This document shows, one piece after another, positions 7,952 to 23,278 of a stretch of DNA of 64,000 nt. How positions within the stretch are numbered: position 1 is the stretch's first letter; every line of letters starts with the position of its first letter. Where the stretch lies: positions 124,001 through 188,000 of the forward strand of contig JAEUHI010000048.1 in the NCBI GenBank assembly GCA_016795385.1. The letters are read 5' to 3'. The translations under genes and the position numbers were made by a program. The DNA comes from Verrucomicrobiales bacterium (GTDB taxonomy: Bacteria > Verrucomicrobiota > Verrucomicrobiia > Verrucomicrobiales > DEV007). The notes beneath the pieces are model-generated. The model did no database searches. It worked only from the letters and a program-made list of their open reading frames with translations, and was not told the origin of the DNA.

Positions 7952-9127
7952 ATGTCATCACCACACCGATTCAAGAAATCGGTCGTCGGCGTCGCGGTCC
8001 CGGCAATCCTTGCCGCTGCACCGCTACTCGCAGGCGACCTTGGAAAAGCCATCATTGACGACAAGGCACCCGTCTCCAGCGGATGGAGTGTCTGCGATCT
8101 CTTCGACCACACCACGCTCTACGAGGGCGATGGTGTCTTGAAGAGCCTCAAGTTCACCGGTCGCTATCACGGCGGCTTCATCGACACCGAGGATGAGTAT
8201 CCCGGCGGGGGTGAGGACGAATTGTGGGAACACCGGCGCTTCCGGGCGGGGTTCGTCGCCAAACTGGCGGGCGATCTGACCTTGCAGAACATCTACAACC
8301 TCGACACGTCCCAGCACTTCGATGGCGATCGATTTGTCGACAACATCGATGAGTTTTTCGTGCAGTGGGATCCGTCGGATGATTTTTATCTCATCTTCGG
8401 AAAGCAGAAGCAGAACATCCTCAGTGAATACCGGCATTCCTCGAACAAGCTCCTCGTCTACGAGCGGTCCTCGCTCACGCAGAACTTCCTGTCGCAGAAG
8501 CTCTGGGGCGCCGCGGTGGGTTTCGCCGGGCTGTGGCTCGATCACGAGATCGGTCTCTGGGGGACGGCCTTCGAGGATGACTTCGCCTGGCCTTCCTTCG
8601 AGGAGGCCGGCGCGTCGTTCACCTACCGGGCGAACTACGAACTCAACGACTCCACTACCCTGTTCTTCGACTACCAGTATGTCGATCAGGATCGCGGCAC
8701 GCAGGAGACCTTCGCGGCCGCGCCCTACGAACAGGTGTTCGCCCTCGGCAATGAATCGAAATGGGGACGTTTCGGCCTGAATACGGACTTCATCGCCGGT
8801 CTCGACCGCGAGGATGGACGCCTCTCCGCCGGCGATGATTCGCATGGCCTCCAGGTGACCCCCTACTACCAACTCACCGACCATCTGCAACTCGTCGCCC
8901 GCTACGCCTATCTCAGCGATGGTCGCATCGGTCGTCCGCAGCAGTATGCCTCGCGCCCCGAGGTGGACGGCTTGAATACCTTCTACGTCGGGTTCAACTA
9001 CGAGATCTGCAAAACGAAGCTGCGCCTCCAGGGCGGCTACGAGTGGGCGCAGGCGGAACGCATCGTCGGCACGAACACCGAATACGAGAACGGATCGTGG
9101 TTGCTCGGGATCCGCACGCATTGGTGA
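7952..9127 (+). CDS. Outer-membrane porin, OprO/OprP-like
   Basis: 391-residue predicted beta-barrel. The N-terminus has a signal peptide (basic HRFKK, then a hydrophobic run to LLAG). The rest alternates aromatic-rich strands typical of the phosphate-selective porin family (SLKFTGRYHGGFIDTE; DFYLIFGKQKQNILSEYR; LNTFYVGFNYEI), with aromatic C-terminal residues (RTHW). ATG 7952 is chosen because the signal peptide begins there; upstream in-frame codons lie in the structured leader. It is monocistronic, with a strong terminator at 9186-9218. The ion specificity (phosphate, sulfate, other anions) cannot be read from sequence; the nearby sulfate importer makes sulfate a possibility. Confidence 0.8.
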   Translation: MSSPHRFKKSVVGVAVPAILAAAPLLAGDLGKAIIDDKAPVSSGWSVCDLFDHTTLYEGDGVLKSLKFTGRYHGGFIDTEDEYPGGGEDELWEHRRFRAGFVAKLAGDLTLQNIYNLDTSQHFDGDRFVDNIDEFFVQWDPSDDFYLIFGKQKQNILSEYRHSSNKLLVYERSSLTQNFLSQKLWGAAVGFAGLWLDHEIGLWGTAFEDDFAWPSFEEAGASFTYRANYELNDSTTLFFDYQYVDQDRGTQETFAAAPYEQVFALGNESKWGRFGLNTDFIAGLDREDGRLSAGDDSHGLQVTPYYQLTDHLQLVARYAYLSDGRIGRPQQYASRPEVDGLNTFYVGFNYEICKTKLRLQGGYEWAQAERIVGTNTEYENGSWLLGIRTHW

Positions 9128-9185
9128 AGCGCACTCCTCTTTCCCTGTCACCACCACCACCCGGGCAGGGATTTCCCTTGGTTCG

Positions 9186-9218
9186 AAGGGCGGGATCGCG
9201 AGGTCCCGCCCTTTTTCG
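9186..9218 (+). terminator. Rho-independent terminator after the porin
   Basis: Ten-base stem AAGGGCGGGA / TCCCGCCCTT (9186-9195 with 9204-9213), 8-nt loop, then a T run. It lies 59 bp after the porin stop and insulates the PKS gene from it. Confidence 0.85.
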
Positions 9219-9230
9219 TTTTCACGCGCT

Positions 9231-9260
9231 TTGACAAGGGTCCCGTTCGGCACCAAATCT
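9231..9260 (+). promoter_or_regulatory. Candidate promoter of the PKS gene
   Basis: A perfect -35 hexamer TTGACA (9231-9236) lies just after the porin terminator, with AAATCT as a weak -10 after 18 bp (9255-9260). The PKS ATG at 9266 would then be almost leaderless. The -10 is poor, so this is tentative. Confidence 0.35.
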
Positions 9261-9265
9261 CGGGC

Positions 9266-15571
<6,306 letters not shown>

Positions 15572-15581
15572 AAGCATCGGA

Positions 15582-16124
15582 TCAGAATTTGCCCGTGCCT
15601 TTTCCTGTGCCGGAAACGGTCGTCACCGAGTCAACATCGAGCGTTATCTCATCGATCACGGTCCGGCTGCCTTTCATCGTGCAGGTGGATACGACCTTGC
15701 TGCCGCGGATTTTGGAGACCCCTTTGGCGCTCCCGGTGTAGTCGCCGTCGGAGTCCAGCACCGCTCCGGCGGTTCCATTGCCCGAATACTTGATCGACTT
15801 GCCATTGCGGGCGACGTCGGCCTTTTTCACTTTCCCCTCGGTGGTAGAGTCCAGGGCGGGACCGGGGGCGCTGAGATGGTCGGCGATGGATTTTGCTTTC
15901 CCTTCTTTGGTCGGGATCTGGACATCGCCGGTGCGAGTCTCGGTAGTGGTCGAAGGCAGGGACGGAACGCCACCCAGGTATTGAATCACCGAGATCGTCA
16001 GAGTGATCGAGCCTTTCGACTCGCCACCAGCCTTCCGGAGAATACGGTTTTCATTGACCGCGTCCGCCTTGGCAAGGGCCGGCGGGAGAAGGAAAAGTGC
16101 GACAAGAATTCGGATCGCTTTCAT
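15582..16124 (-). CDS. Secreted hypothetical protein
   Basis: 180 residues with a clear signal peptide (MKAIRILVALFLLPPALAKA). The mature part is rich in Gly, Ser, Thr and Lys and looks beta-rich, with repeated short strand-turn units (KSIKYSGNGTAGAVLDSDGD; TMKGSRTVIDEITLDV). I do not recognise a family. The start at 16124 is set by the signal peptide; a longer frame would overlap the sulfotransferase gene. It is downstream of the sulfotransferase on the same strand, 86 bp away, and convergent with the PKS stop 10 bp away. Its link to the pathway is positional only. Confidence 0.65.
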   Translation of the reverse strand: MKAIRILVALFLLPPALAKADAVNENRILRKAGGESKGSITLTISVIQYLGGVPSLPSTTTETRTGDVQIPTKEGKAKSIADHLSAPGPALDSTTEGKVKKADVARNGKSIKYSGNGTAGAVLDSDGDYTGSAKGVSKIRGSKVVSTCTMKGSRTVIDEITLDVDSVTTVSGTGKGTGKF

Positions 16125-16210
16125 GATGGCGGATGGTTGAGCAGTTTTGAAACCAACCAGGAGAATTCCCGTCGTTTTCCTCTCGATCAGATCGGAATGC
16201 CTCACCGTGG

Positions 16211-17386
16211 TCAAGAAAAGTCGGTGATTTTTTTCGTCAGCGGGCGATCGCTTGCGCTCCCACCATCCACCGGATATCCCCAAGCCTCGAAGGAGAATTG
16301 CCAACGCTTCCGGATCCGCTCGATCATCTCCGCGGGCAAGTCGCGGGGCTGCCTCCGGAATTGTCCGGTCTTTCCGAGAGCTTCTTGCAGCGAGATCCGC
16401 GCCTGCTCGTCCTCCGGCAATCCCAATGTCTCACGGATCCCGCGCACGACGCTGACCGGATCCTTCACGAGCGCCTCATAGCTCGTTTCAAACAGCGCTC
16501 CTGCAGGAAGCTCGGCGCGGTCGCGCAGGTATCGCCGCATCACCGCTTCATAGGTGCTCAGGAGATATTCCGCGAGTCCCGCCGGATCATCGGCCTGTAG
16601 TCCGAATTGTCGCACCAGATAAGGCACCCGGTTGAGGGCGGCGGCGGCGACTTCGTAGGGGTCTCGCACGAGATGGATAAAGCGAGCCCCGGGGAACCAT
16701 TGACGCAGCCAGGGGATCCGCGTTGTTGCCGCCGGGTTTTTCAGCAGCAGCACGCACCCGGGGGCCTGGTGTGAGATCCTCGCGAGGAAACGGCGATAGG
16801 CGTCGGCGAAGGCCTCGCGCTTTTCTTCCGAAAGCGTCTCCAGAAAGAGCGCCTCCCGGGTGAGCGTTTCGCGTGCCTGCGGGAAGGAAAAACTGTGGAA
16901 ATAGCTGACGGGTCCCAGCGCCGCGAGGGCCATTTCTTCCTCCTGCGGCTCCTCGAGGGAAAGGGGCACCGCGTCGAATCCCCGTGTCGGCGGCAGGAGA
17001 TGGCGGAGATACCAGCGAAGGTAGCCGCTCGTCTCGCGGAGATTGTGCGGCATCAGGCAATCGCCGTTATCGGGCCAAGCATGGCGTGGGTCGGCCGCCA
17101 GCAATTGATGCAACCAGGTCGTGCCGCTGCCCCAGTGCCCGATGATGAAAATCGGTGGCTGGTCGCTGGAAAGGGCCCGGATGTCCTCCCCGCGTTGCCG
17201 TTCACGCCAGTCCTCGTATCGCGAGTAGATCCAGCGCTGCGAGATCGCCAGCGCCGACATCAGGAGACGCCCCGTGCCTTTGACGGTGTAGCCACGATGA
17301 GCGCAGACCGTCTCGAAGAAATCCTTCCAATCCGCCCCCGCCAGCGGGTGCAGCCAGACCCGTGGTTCGCGCGTAGGCGGTTTCAT
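16211..17386 (-). CDS. PAPS-dependent sulfotransferase family protein
   Basis: 391 residues. The 5'-phosphosulfate-binding loop IIGHWGSGTTWLHQLL is near residue 70, and the 3'-phosphate motif RFIHLVRDPYEVAAAAL is in the second half. Such enzymes move a sulfuryl group from PAPS to a hydroxyl or amine. ATG 17386 overlaps the stop of the upstream acyltransferase gene by 4 bp (ATGA), so the two are probably co-translated. A longer upstream frame is only the antisense-like shadow of that gene. The acceptor is inferred to be the lipid made by the surrounding genes. Confidence 0.88.
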   Translation of the reverse strand: MKPPTREPRVWLHPLAGADWKDFFETVCAHRGYTVKGTGRLLMSALAISQRWIYSRYEDWRERQRGEDIRALSSDQPPIFIIGHWGSGTTWLHQLLAADPRHAWPDNGDCLMPHNLRETSGYLRWYLRHLLPPTRGFDAVPLSLEEPQEEEMALAALGPVSYFHSFSFPQARETLTREALFLETLSEEKREAFADAYRRFLARISHQAPGCVLLLKNPAATTRIPWLRQWFPGARFIHLVRDPYEVAAAALNRVPYLVRQFGLQADDPAGLAEYLLSTYEAVMRRYLRDRAELPAGALFETSYEALVKDPVSVVRGIRETLGLPEDEQARISLQEALGKTGQFRRQPRDLPAEMIERIRKRWQFSFEAWGYPVDGGSASDRPLTKKITDFS

Positions 17387-18516
17387 GGATCGAGCTCCTT
17401 GTCGTAGATGCGCAAGGTGCGGCAGTGCTTGGCTCCCACGGACTCCGCGAGTTGGCGGGTGACGCGGTTGTCTTCGAGGATCCAACTCAGCTCGATCGTG
17501 CGCAAGGCGGGAAAGGCGTGGAGGTGGCGCCGGAGCTGTCGCACCACCAGCGGCCCCAGGGGCAACTTGCGATAGTTCGGCAGGACGCCGACGATGAGCA
17601 GCCGGAGGCACTCGAGCCGATGCCGGTCGCGCCAGATTCGCCACAGGCCCGTGGGGCCGATCCGCCCGTTCAGCCCCTGCAGGATCTGCCAAACATCGGG
17701 CACCGCGAGAAAGACCGCCGCCGGCTCGTCATACACCTCGATCACCGCTCCGAAACGCGGGTCGAAAAACGGACCCAGCTCTTTCGAAGCGTGGAGAAAA
17801 TCCTCCGCCCGCATCGGAAACGCTCCCCAATTGCGATCCCACGATCGCGAAAAAACGTCCGCGAAGAGCGTCGCCTCTTCCTCGATCCGATCCATCCTCA
17901 GCTCGCGGATCACGATCCCCGCGGTTTCCATCGCGGCCAGTTCCGCATCATGGCGCAGCAGATTGGCCTCGACCTCATCGAGGGACAGCCGGTAGCCCAG
18001 CAGATCGCGGGCCTTGTGATAGCCGTTTGCAGTCAACAGATCGGCATAGTAGGCCGGGGTGTGGGCGAGCAGCAGGGCCGGCCGGATCTCCCCGCCTTGG
18101 ATCGTCACTCCCGCCGGATCGGAAAGGGTGAAACTCGTCGGCCCACGCGACACCTCCAAGCCCTCGGCCTTCAGCCAAGCCTCCGCCTTCGCCAGAAGCG
18201 CGGCGGCTACTGCCGGATCATTCACGGATTCAAAAAAGCCGAAGAATCCCACCCCGTCCTGATGCCGGGCGAGATGCCGTTCATTCCGGATCGCCGCGAT
18301 CCGCCCCACCGCACGCCCGTCGTCGCGGGCCAGAAAAAAGGCCGCTTTGGATCCGAAGCCATCTTGAAAAAACGCCCCTCGCTCCGGATCGATTTCACGT
18401 CGCTGTGCCGCGAGGATCGGAGGCACCCAGGCCGGATCATTCTTATAGACCTCCCAGGGAAACCGGAGAAACGCTTCGCGATCTCGTCGCGACTCGATGG
18501 GGCTGGTCTCTAGCAT
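17383..18516 (-). CDS. YghO-like GNAT-fold N-acyltransferase (candidate bacterial ceramide synthase)
   Basis: 377 residues resembling the YghO family. The N-terminal block is FLRFPWEVYKNDPAWVPP, and a GNAT-like core includes RGPTSFTLSDPAGVTIQG and, near the C-terminus, IELSWILEDNRVTRQLAESV. From memory, the Caulobacter ceramide synthase that N-acylates sphinganine-type bases belongs to this family. That, plus the alpha-oxoamine synthase and SDR next door, suggests N-acylation of a long-chain base. It is divergent from the FAAL-ACP-AOS gene across a 112-bp gap and overlaps the sulfotransferase gene by 4 bp. Family assignment is by eye; the substrate is inferred. Confidence 0.78.
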   Translation of the reverse strand: MLETSPIESRRDREAFLRFPWEVYKNDPAWVPPILAAQRREIDPERGAFFQDGFGSKAAFFLARDDGRAVGRIAAIRNERHLARHQDGVGFFGFFESVNDPAVAAALLAKAEAWLKAEGLEVSRGPTSFTLSDPAGVTIQGGEIRPALLLAHTPAYYADLLTANGYHKARDLLGYRLSLDEVEANLLRHDAELAAMETAGIVIRELRMDRIEEEATLFADVFSRSWDRNWGAFPMRAEDFLHASKELGPFFDPRFGAVIEVYDEPAAVFLAVPDVWQILQGLNGRIGPTGLWRIWRDRHRLECLRLLIVGVLPNYRKLPLGPLVVRQLRRHLHAFPALRTIELSWILEDNRVTRQLAESVGAKHCRTLRIYDKELDP

Positions 18517-18628
18517 ATTTTGACATCTACAGCCTATACCCTCGACAAATCCTCGTGCAACGCCCCACCTGCGCCGAAGTATTCATTGATGCATCACCCC
18601 TGACCGCCAATAATGGATCGAAGCCGCA

Positions 18629-21600
18629 ATGGGACGACGTCCGCGGCGCTCGCGCATCGTGTCATCGCCGCCGACAGATTTGGATCTCCCTGACGCCCCC
18701 GGGTTCTCCGAGGTGGTGCGACATTGGGCATCTCGCACACCCGATGAGTTGGCCTTTACCCAGCTCCGTGGTCCTGGCGGCCAGCGCGAGATCGATTTTC
18801 GGTCCCTTGCCGCCCGTGTTGCCGGCTTGGCTTCCCGGCTGAGAGACAGCGGCTGCGCGGGAAAGGCCGTCGTCCTCGTCTATCCGACCGGGATCGATTT
18901 CGTCATCGCTTTTCTCGGCTGCCTCACCGCCGGGGCCATCGCCGTGCCGTCCGAACCCCCGCGGCGAAAGGGCAAAAGCGATCGACTCCAGTCCATTCTC
19001 GAGGATTCCGGGTCAGCCGCTCTCCTCGTCGATGATGACCTCGTCGCTCGCTTCCGTGGCGACGGCGATCTCGCTGATCTCGTCGGTGACCGGCTCGTCC
19101 TCGAGCTACCTGAGTCCGGCCTGCCCCATCAACAGGACTTCCCGTCCACCGATCCGGAATCCATCGCCTTGATCCAATACACTTCCGGCTCCACCACCTC
19201 GCCGCGCGGGGTGATGATCTCACACCGGGCGCTGCTCGCGAACGTGCGGATGATCTCGGCGGCCTTCCGGGTCTCCAGCCGTGATCGCTCCGGCTCGTGG
19301 CTGCCTGCCCATCACGATATGGGACTCGTCGGTGGGATTCTTACCACGCTGCTGTGCGGGAAACCAGGACTGCTCCTGAACCCCGCCACCTTCCTCAGTC
19401 ATCCCCTCGCCTGGCTGCGCGCCATCTCGGATCACGGCATCACCGTCAGTGGCGGTCCGGATTTCGGCTATCGCTGGTGCGTCGAGCGTATCTCACCTGC
19501 TGAAGTCGCGACCCTCGATCTGAGCAGGTGGCGAGTCGCCTTCACCGGCGCGGAGATCGTGCGCGGGTCCACCTTGCGCCGTTTCGCCGAGCATTTCGCC
19601 CCCGCGGGCTTTCGTGCCGAGGCCTTTTTCCCCTGCTACGGTCTAGCCGAAGCGACACTCCTCGTCAGCGGTGGCCCCTGTGGTGAAATCATCACCTCGA
19701 CCTTCGACGCCGGAGCCCTGCAAGCGGGTCTCGTCCGCCCTGCCGATCCGGGGACGGGACGCGTCCGCGAGTTGGTCGCCAGCGGACGTCCCGCTTCCGG
19801 AGTCGAACTCGCCATCGTTGATCCGGATACCTGCCTGCCTCAGCCCGACGATCGCACTGGCGAGATCTGGGTGCGTTCCCCTGCTCTTGGCAGCGGTTAT
19901 CGGCGGCAGGCCGGGCTCTCGTGCGATCCCTTTGCCGCCACCCTGAGCCATGACACCCGCCCCTGGCTCCGCACCGGCGACCTCGGCTTTCTTCAAGAGG
20001 GCCGGCTTTTCGTGAGTGGTCGTTTCAAGGATCTCCTCATCGTGCGCGGAACGAATCACGCCCCCGAAGATCTCGAGCGGACCTTGGAGGAAGCCGTGCC
20101 GGGTCTCGTCCCCGGTGGCGTTGCCGCCTTCTCTTGTGATCGGGAGGATCGCGAGTGCGTCGTCGTGCTCGCCGAGCGGGCGCGCCATGCCGGGATCGAT
20201 CCCGACACGCAGATCGCGGAAATGCACCGGGCGCTTGTCTCCGTTCATGATCTCTCCGCGGGGGTAATCCAGCTCGTCAGGCCCGGTTCCCTGCCCCGCA
20301 CCTCCAGCGGCAAGATTCGTCGCTTCGTCTGTCGCGAGCATTTCGAAAACGGCCTCCTTTCTCCTCTTGCCGGTTCCCCATCCGCCTCCCTCGATCGATC
20401 CGACGTGCTCACCCGGATCGCAACACGTCTGCGCCTCCCCACCAGCAGCTTGCCGCTTTCGACGCGGCTCGATGCGGATCTGGGGCTGGACAGTCTGGGA
20501 AGAGCCCAACTCCTCCACGAACTCGCGGCGGTCTCCGGATTCTCCTTTGCCGACGGGGCCGCCTTCCGTGTCGAGACCGTGGGTGACGTGCTCGGCCTGC
20601 TTGAGAAAGCCCCCTCCTCCCTCCCACCGACCGCTCCGGCTGGCATCTGCGATTTCCCCGAGATTGTTCAATTTGGAAAGACCCGGTCGGCACTCCTCGC
20701 TGAGGGCTACGACGATCCCTATTTCCGGATTTACGAGGACCTGGGAGGCGGACTCGCCCGTTGCGAGGGGCGGGAACTGATCCAATTCGGCAGTTATCAC
20801 TATCTGGGCCTCTCGCGCCATCCCGAAGTCATCGAGGCCGCGGCCCGCGCCGCCCATGATCACGGCACCTCCGCCGGCGCCAGCCGTCTCGTCACGGGGA
20901 ATCGCGGCGTCCATGTCGAGCTCGAGCAAACCCTCGCGCAATTCCTCGGCAGTGAGTCCTCGCTCGTCTTTGTCGGGGGGCATGCCACCAATCAGACCGT
21001 CATCGGCCACCTTTTCGGCCCCGGCGATCTCATCCTGCACGACAGCCTTGCCCACAACAGCCTCATCGAGGGGGCAAAACTCTCCGGCGCAAGGCGTTGG
21101 TCTTTCCCTCACAATGACTTTTCCACCCTCGACGAGATCCTCACGCGGCATCGGGGGCAATTCCGTCGTGTCCTTCTCGTCGTCGAAGGGGTTTACAGCA
21201 TGGACGGAGATCTGCCGGACCTGCCTCGACTCGTCGAATTGAAACATCGCCACCGCGCCCTCCTCATGCTCGATGAAGCGCACAGCCTCGGCACACTCGG
21301 GGCGACCGGACGCGGACTCACCGAGCACGCCGGAGTGCCCGTCACCGAGATCGACCTCCTCATGGGCACCTTGAGCAAGGCCTTCGCCAGTTGCGGCGGT
21401 TTTATCGCGGGCCGCCGGGAGCTCATCGAATACTTGCGACACACGACGCCGGGCTTCGTCTACAGCGTCGGCATGCCGCCCCCCAGCGCCGCCGCCGCCA
21501 GCGCCGCGATCGGTCTTCTTCAGCGCGAACCTTGGCGGGTGGAACGGCTTCAACAACTTGGCCGCCTTTTCCACGAAACCGCGGCCCGGCGTGGTCTCAC

Positions 21601-21856
21601 GATCGGCGGGGAGCCCGGCACCCCCATCATCCCCTTTCTCACCGGACATTCCCTGAAAGCGCTCACCCTTTCCAGCCAGCTTGAGGCGGGTGGCTTCGCC
21701 GTGCCTCCCGTCATCCACCCGGCCGTGTCCGAGGAGGGGGCCAGACTCCGGTTTTTTCTCACCTGTGAACATCGGGAGGAGCAGATCCACGACGTGCTCG
21801 ACACTCTCGCCGAGCGGGTGCATCCGGCACGCCCCGGAGTGACGGTTTCTTCGTGA
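18629..21856 (+). CDS. FAAL-ACP-alpha-oxoamine synthase fusion
   Basis: 1075 residues with three enzymes in one chain. Residues ~20-575: fatty acyl-AMP ligase, with the P-loop YTSGSTTSPRGVMISH from Tyr184, the LPAHHDMGL motif near 225-233 that is typical of FAALs, and Lys562 in SSGKIRR. Residues ~590-655: acyl carrier protein with Ser622 in LGLDSL. Residues ~670-1065: PLP alpha-oxoamine synthase of the SPT/AONS/KBL fold, with HDSLAHNSLIEGAK, DEAHSLGTLGATGRG and PLP lysine 917 in TLSKAFASCGG. The expected reaction is acyl-AMP formation, loading onto the in-cis ACP, then decarboxylative condensation with an amino acid to a 3-keto long-chain amine. An in-frame stop just upstream fixes ATG 18629 as the first start. 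The SDR gene follows 7 bp later. Confidence 0.93.
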   Translation: MGRRPRRSRIVSSPPTDLDLPDAPGFSEVVRHWASRTPDELAFTQLRGPGGQREIDFRSLAARVAGLASRLRDSGCAGKAVVLVYPTGIDFVIAFLGCLTAGAIAVPSEPPRRKGKSDRLQSILEDSGSAALLVDDDLVARFRGDGDLADLVGDRLVLELPESGLPHQQDFPSTDPESIALIQYTSGSTTSPRGVMISHRALLANVRMISAAFRVSSRDRSGSWLPAHHDMGLVGGILTTLLCGKPGLLLNPATFLSHPLAWLRAISDHGITVSGGPDFGYRWCVERISPAEVATLDLSRWRVAFTGAEIVRGSTLRRFAEHFAPAGFRAEAFFPCYGLAEATLLVSGGPCGEIITSTFDAGALQAGLVRPADPGTGRVRELVASGRPASGVELAIVDPDTCLPQPDDRTGEIWVRSPALGSGYRRQAGLSCDPFAATLSHDTRPWLRTGDLGFLQEGRLFVSGRFKDLLIVRGTNHAPEDLERTLEEAVPGLVPGGVAAFSCDREDRECVVVLAERARHAGIDPDTQIAEMHRALVSVHDLSAGVIQLVRPGSLPRTSSGKIRRFVCREHFENGLLSPLAGSPSASLDRSDVLTRIATRLRLPTSSLPLSTRLDADLGLDSLGRAQLLHELAAVSGFSFADGAAFRVETVGDVLGLLEKAPSSLPPTAPAGICDFPEIVQFGKTRSALLAEGYDDPYFRIYEDLGGGLARCEGRELIQFGSYHYLGLSRHPEVIEAAARAAHDHGTSAGASRLVTGNRGVHVELEQTLAQFLGSESSLVFVGGHATNQTVIGHLFGPGDLILHDSLAHNSLIEGAKLSGARRWSFPHNDFSTLDEILTRHRGQFRRVLLVVEGVYSMDGDLPDLPRLVELKHRHRALLMLDEAHSLGTLGATGRGLTEHAGVPVTEIDLLMGTLSKAFASCGGFIAGRRELIEYLRHTTPGFVYSVGMPPPSAAAASAAIGLLQREPWRVERLQQLGRLFHETAARRGLTIGGEPGTPIIPFLTGHSLKALTLSSQLEAGGFAVPPVIHPAVSEEGARLRFFLTCEHREEQIHDVLDTLAERVHPARPGVTVSS

Positions 21857-21863
21857 ATCGATC

Positions 21864-22880
21864 ATGGACTCCTTCGGCAGCTCCAACACCCCCGTCGGAT
21901 CAGCTCCACGGATCCTTCTCACCGGTGCCACGGGATTGCTCGGCAACCACGTCCTCCGCACTTTGAACGCACAGGGGCACGTGCCTCGCATCCTCCTCCG
22001 TCCCGCTGCGTCGCGTCGTCCCTTGGAAGGGCTCGCCTGCGAAGTCCATTCCGGAGACCTGCTCGATCCCTCGTCGCTGACCGGCGCCTGCGAGGATGTT
22101 TCCATCGTCTACCACGCCGCTGCCGAAGTCCGCATCGGGCGTACCCGGCCCGATCTTTTCCGGTCGATCAATGTCGAGGCCACGTGCCGCCTCGCCGATG
22201 CCGCCCAAGCGGCCGGGGCACGGTTTGTCTTCATCTCCAGCGCGGATACCCTTCGTGGCGGCACCGCTACAGCACCCGCGGACGAAACCGCCCCTTTCGA
22301 CTCCCGTCACGCCTCCCCTTACAGCGAAAGCAAACACGAGGCCGAGCAGGCTTTGATCGAGCGCACTCGCCAAGGGCTCGACCTCGTCATCATCCATCCC
22401 GTCTTTCTCCTCGGTCCCTACGATTGGAAACCCTCCTCCGGTGCCATGCTCCTCGCGGTCGCCCGCGGACTCGGGCGTATCGCTCCTCGCGGGGAATTCA
22501 GCATCGCCGACGTGCGAGATGTCGCCCGCGCCATCGTCGCCGCCGGAGAAGAGGGAAAAAGCGGACAGCGTTATCTCCTGGCAGGCCCCACCTTCACTTA
22601 TCGCGAAGCATGGAACCGCTTCGCCGCCCTCTCGGGACGCCGCCCGCCCTTGGTGACTTTGGGGCCTCTCGCCACCGTTCTGGCGGGCTTCGCGGGCGAC
22701 GCCCTCGCCCGAATCCTCGCGAACGAACCCGCCTTCAACTCCGCCGCTCTCCGCACCGCCCGCATGCCCCGCCACTACACGAGTGCAAAAGCCATCGCCG
22801 AACTCGATTACCATTGCCGCCCGTTCGAGGAAACGCTCGCCGACGCCTGGGAATGGATGCGTCGGGAATGGGCGTTGTGA
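21864..22880 (+). CDS. Extended SDR / NAD-dependent epimerase-dehydratase family reductase (CerR-like candidate)
   Basis: 338 residues. An N-terminal Rossmann motif ILLTGATGLLGNHVL and the catalytic Tyr153-x3-Lys157 (YSESK) mark an active extended SDR of the dihydroflavonol reductase/3-beta-HSD type. It starts 7 bp after the FAAL-ACP-AOS stop, so it almost certainly acts on that product. In Caulobacter, a protein of this SDR type is the 3-keto reductase of ceramide synthesis (from memory). The inferred role is reduction of the 3-keto long-chain amine or its N-acylated form. Confidence 0.85.
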   Translation: MDSFGSSNTPVGSAPRILLTGATGLLGNHVLRTLNAQGHVPRILLRPAASRRPLEGLACEVHSGDLLDPSSLTGACEDVSIVYHAAAEVRIGRTRPDLFRSINVEATCRLADAAQAAGARFVFISSADTLRGGTATAPADETAPFDSRHASPYSESKHEAEQALIERTRQGLDLVIIHPVFLLGPYDWKPSSGAMLLAVARGLGRIAPRGEFSIADVRDVARAIVAAGEEGKSGQRYLLAGPTFTYREAWNRFAALSGRRPPLVTLGPLATVLAGFAGDALARILANEPAFNSAALRTARMPRHYTSAKAIAELDYHCRPFEETLADAWEWMRREWAL

Positions 22881-22903
22881 GCAGAGAAACCCGGTCGAAA
22901 CCC

Positions 22904-23224
22904 TCAACCCATCTCCGCCCCGCAAGCCCAGCAGATCTCGAAATTGCCGGGATTGATTTCGCCGCAGGCGGCACAGGCAACTTCGACCTGCGACCGGGCC
23001 TCATCGGTCTCCGACACTTCACGGAGGATGTCGAGGGCGATCGGATGATCCTCCTCGCGGAGGACGCAGAGAGCGGGCCAGTTCTTGGGGCGGTCAAATT
23101 GGGAAAGCCCAAGAGCATTCCAATCGCCGGGGTTCCGGACGGCGGTGGCGATCCCGCGACTCTCGAGGATCGAACGAAGCAAGCCCATCCGAGCCGTGTC
23201 GGGTTCACGAAGGAGTTCGATCAT
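22904..23224 (-). CDS. DUF2007-type protein with C-terminal zinc ribbon
   Basis: 106 residues. The N-terminal ~70 residues follow the DUF2007 'putative signal-transducing' pattern (IELLREPDTARMGLLRSIL; GIATAVRNPG). The C-terminus has two CxxC knuckles (CAAC, CWAC) forming a zinc-ribbon-like element, probably soluble. It is convergent with the SDR gene (23 bp between stops) and unlikely to be part of the lipid pathway. Start 23224 is preferred over an upstream in-frame codon because the domain begins there. Confidence 0.75.
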   Translation of the reverse strand: MIELLREPDTARMGLLRSILESRGIATAVRNPGDWNALGLSQFDRPKNWPALCVLREEDHPIALDILREVSETDEARSQVEVACAACGEINPGNFEICWACGAEMG

Positions 23225-23278
23225 GGGGAAGCGTCGCCCGTCCCCTGGCGTTGGCAAAGGAATTCCGTCCGCGGGTCG

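Noticed and set aside
17387..17692. N-terminal extension of the sulfotransferase
   Set aside because: Overlaps the acyltransferase gene out of frame, low-complexity; ATGA coupling supports 17386.
18520..18550. TTGACA as a promoter of the FAAL-ACP-AOS gene
   Set aside because: No acceptable -10 at 16-18 bp; the only TATA-like hexamer is too close.
19643..22105. 820-codon leftward frame over the FAAL-ACP-AOS gene
   Set aside because: Antisense shadow with composition bias and no domains.
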